NCBI GenBank assembly: GCA_945874095.1
Contig: CAMCFM010000249.1
Coordinates: 1 to 6,829, forward strand
DNA length: 6,829 bases
From: Candidatus Kuenenia stuttgartensis
GTDB lineage: Bacteria > Planctomycetota > Planctomycetia > Isosphaerales > Isosphaeraceae
Reading direction: 5' to 3'
Below the pieces are notes generated by a model. That model did not search any database, was not told where the DNA came from, and saw only the letters and a list, made by a program, of their open reading frames with translations. Both the position numbers and the translations under genes were made by a program. Numbering within the stretch: the stretch's first letter is position 1; the number at the start of each line of letters is the position of its first letter. Of the stretch, positions 6,608 through 6,829 are shown one piece after another.

Positions 6608-6829
6608 GCTTCCGATGATTCCGTACTTTGATGACGATTCGGATCTCAAGAATTCCATTCCAATCCATTTCATCGAAAAAAGCAAGCTCTAATTGATGGT
6701 TTATAAATATAATATCGTAATGACAGGGCGTTATTGGAATCCCGGAATCCATGAATTATGCAATTTGATATTGATAAACGACCACTTGTATGGATAAGTT
6801 TAGGTTCAATACGAATCGATGTCAGCTGC
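6608..6829 (-). other. AT-rich region upstream of the M48 gene, probable promoter region
   Basis: No gene is supported here. The segment 6696-6720 is strongly AT-rich and, read on the minus strand, contains TATTAT, TATATT and TATAAA in close succession about 100-125 nt before the M48 start, so the M48 promoter probably lies here. No matching -35 box at good spacing is evident. A direct repeat GGAATCC-C-GGAATCC occurs at 6736-6750 (plus strand). The far end could belong to the leader of a gene outside the window. Confidence 0.35.

Noticed and set aside
6504..6752. An 82-codon minus-strand frame overlapping the start of the M48 gene
   Set aside because: It runs out of frame through the M48 signal-like segment, with no family resemblance, and the M48 frame explains the region.
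1..6829. CRISPR array, tRNA or rRNA gene, transposase, integrase or attachment-site repeats
   Set aside because: I looked for spaced repeats, cloverleaf-like segments and mobile-element genes on both strands and found none.

Overview
The window holds four protein genes in two convergent pairs. On the plus strand is a groES-groEL chaperonin operon (91-2070), closed by a very clear intrinsic terminator (2131-2166). On the minus strand, an integral-membrane M48 metallopeptidase of the Ste24/CAAX-protease-1 type (6595 down to 5282) is followed by a large MMPL/RND-family membrane transporter (5092 down to 2474).

The organism is a bacterium of moderate GC content with ordinary Shine-Dalgarno sequences. 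The GroEL tail (ending GGGYDDMY instead of Gly-Gly-Met repeats) and the combination of a full-length Ste24-like protease with a large MMPL protein would fit Planctomycetota. That is an inference from general impression, not a demonstrated placement. No tRNA, rRNA, CRISPR array, transposase or phage gene is visible, and the window looks like ordinary chromosome.

Layout: 1-90 is the groES leader with a ribosome-binding site and no recognisable CIRCE operator. groES is 91-381. A 63-nt spacer carries the groEL ribosome-binding site. groEL is 445-2070. The groEL 3' end has two consecutive hairpins, the second being the terminator. 2167-2473 is gene-free and separates the convergent genes. The MMPL gene is 2474-5092 (minus). 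A 189-nt gap contains an interrupted inverted repeat. The M48 gene is 5282-6595 (minus). 6596-6829 is an AT-rich upstream region.

GroES and GroEL form the cytosolic ATP-dependent folding chamber. The M48 protease and the MMPL protein both act in the inner membrane: the first probably in membrane-protein processing or quality control, the second probably in proton-driven export of a lipid or other hydrophobic substrate. Nothing in the sequence shows a functional link between the two pairs. I see no convincing new biological system. The points most worth a second look are the Asp-Phe/Asp-Tyr asymmetry in the MMPL proton-relay motifs, the signal-peptide-like first helix of the Ste24 homologue, and the extra hairpin ahead of the groEL terminator.
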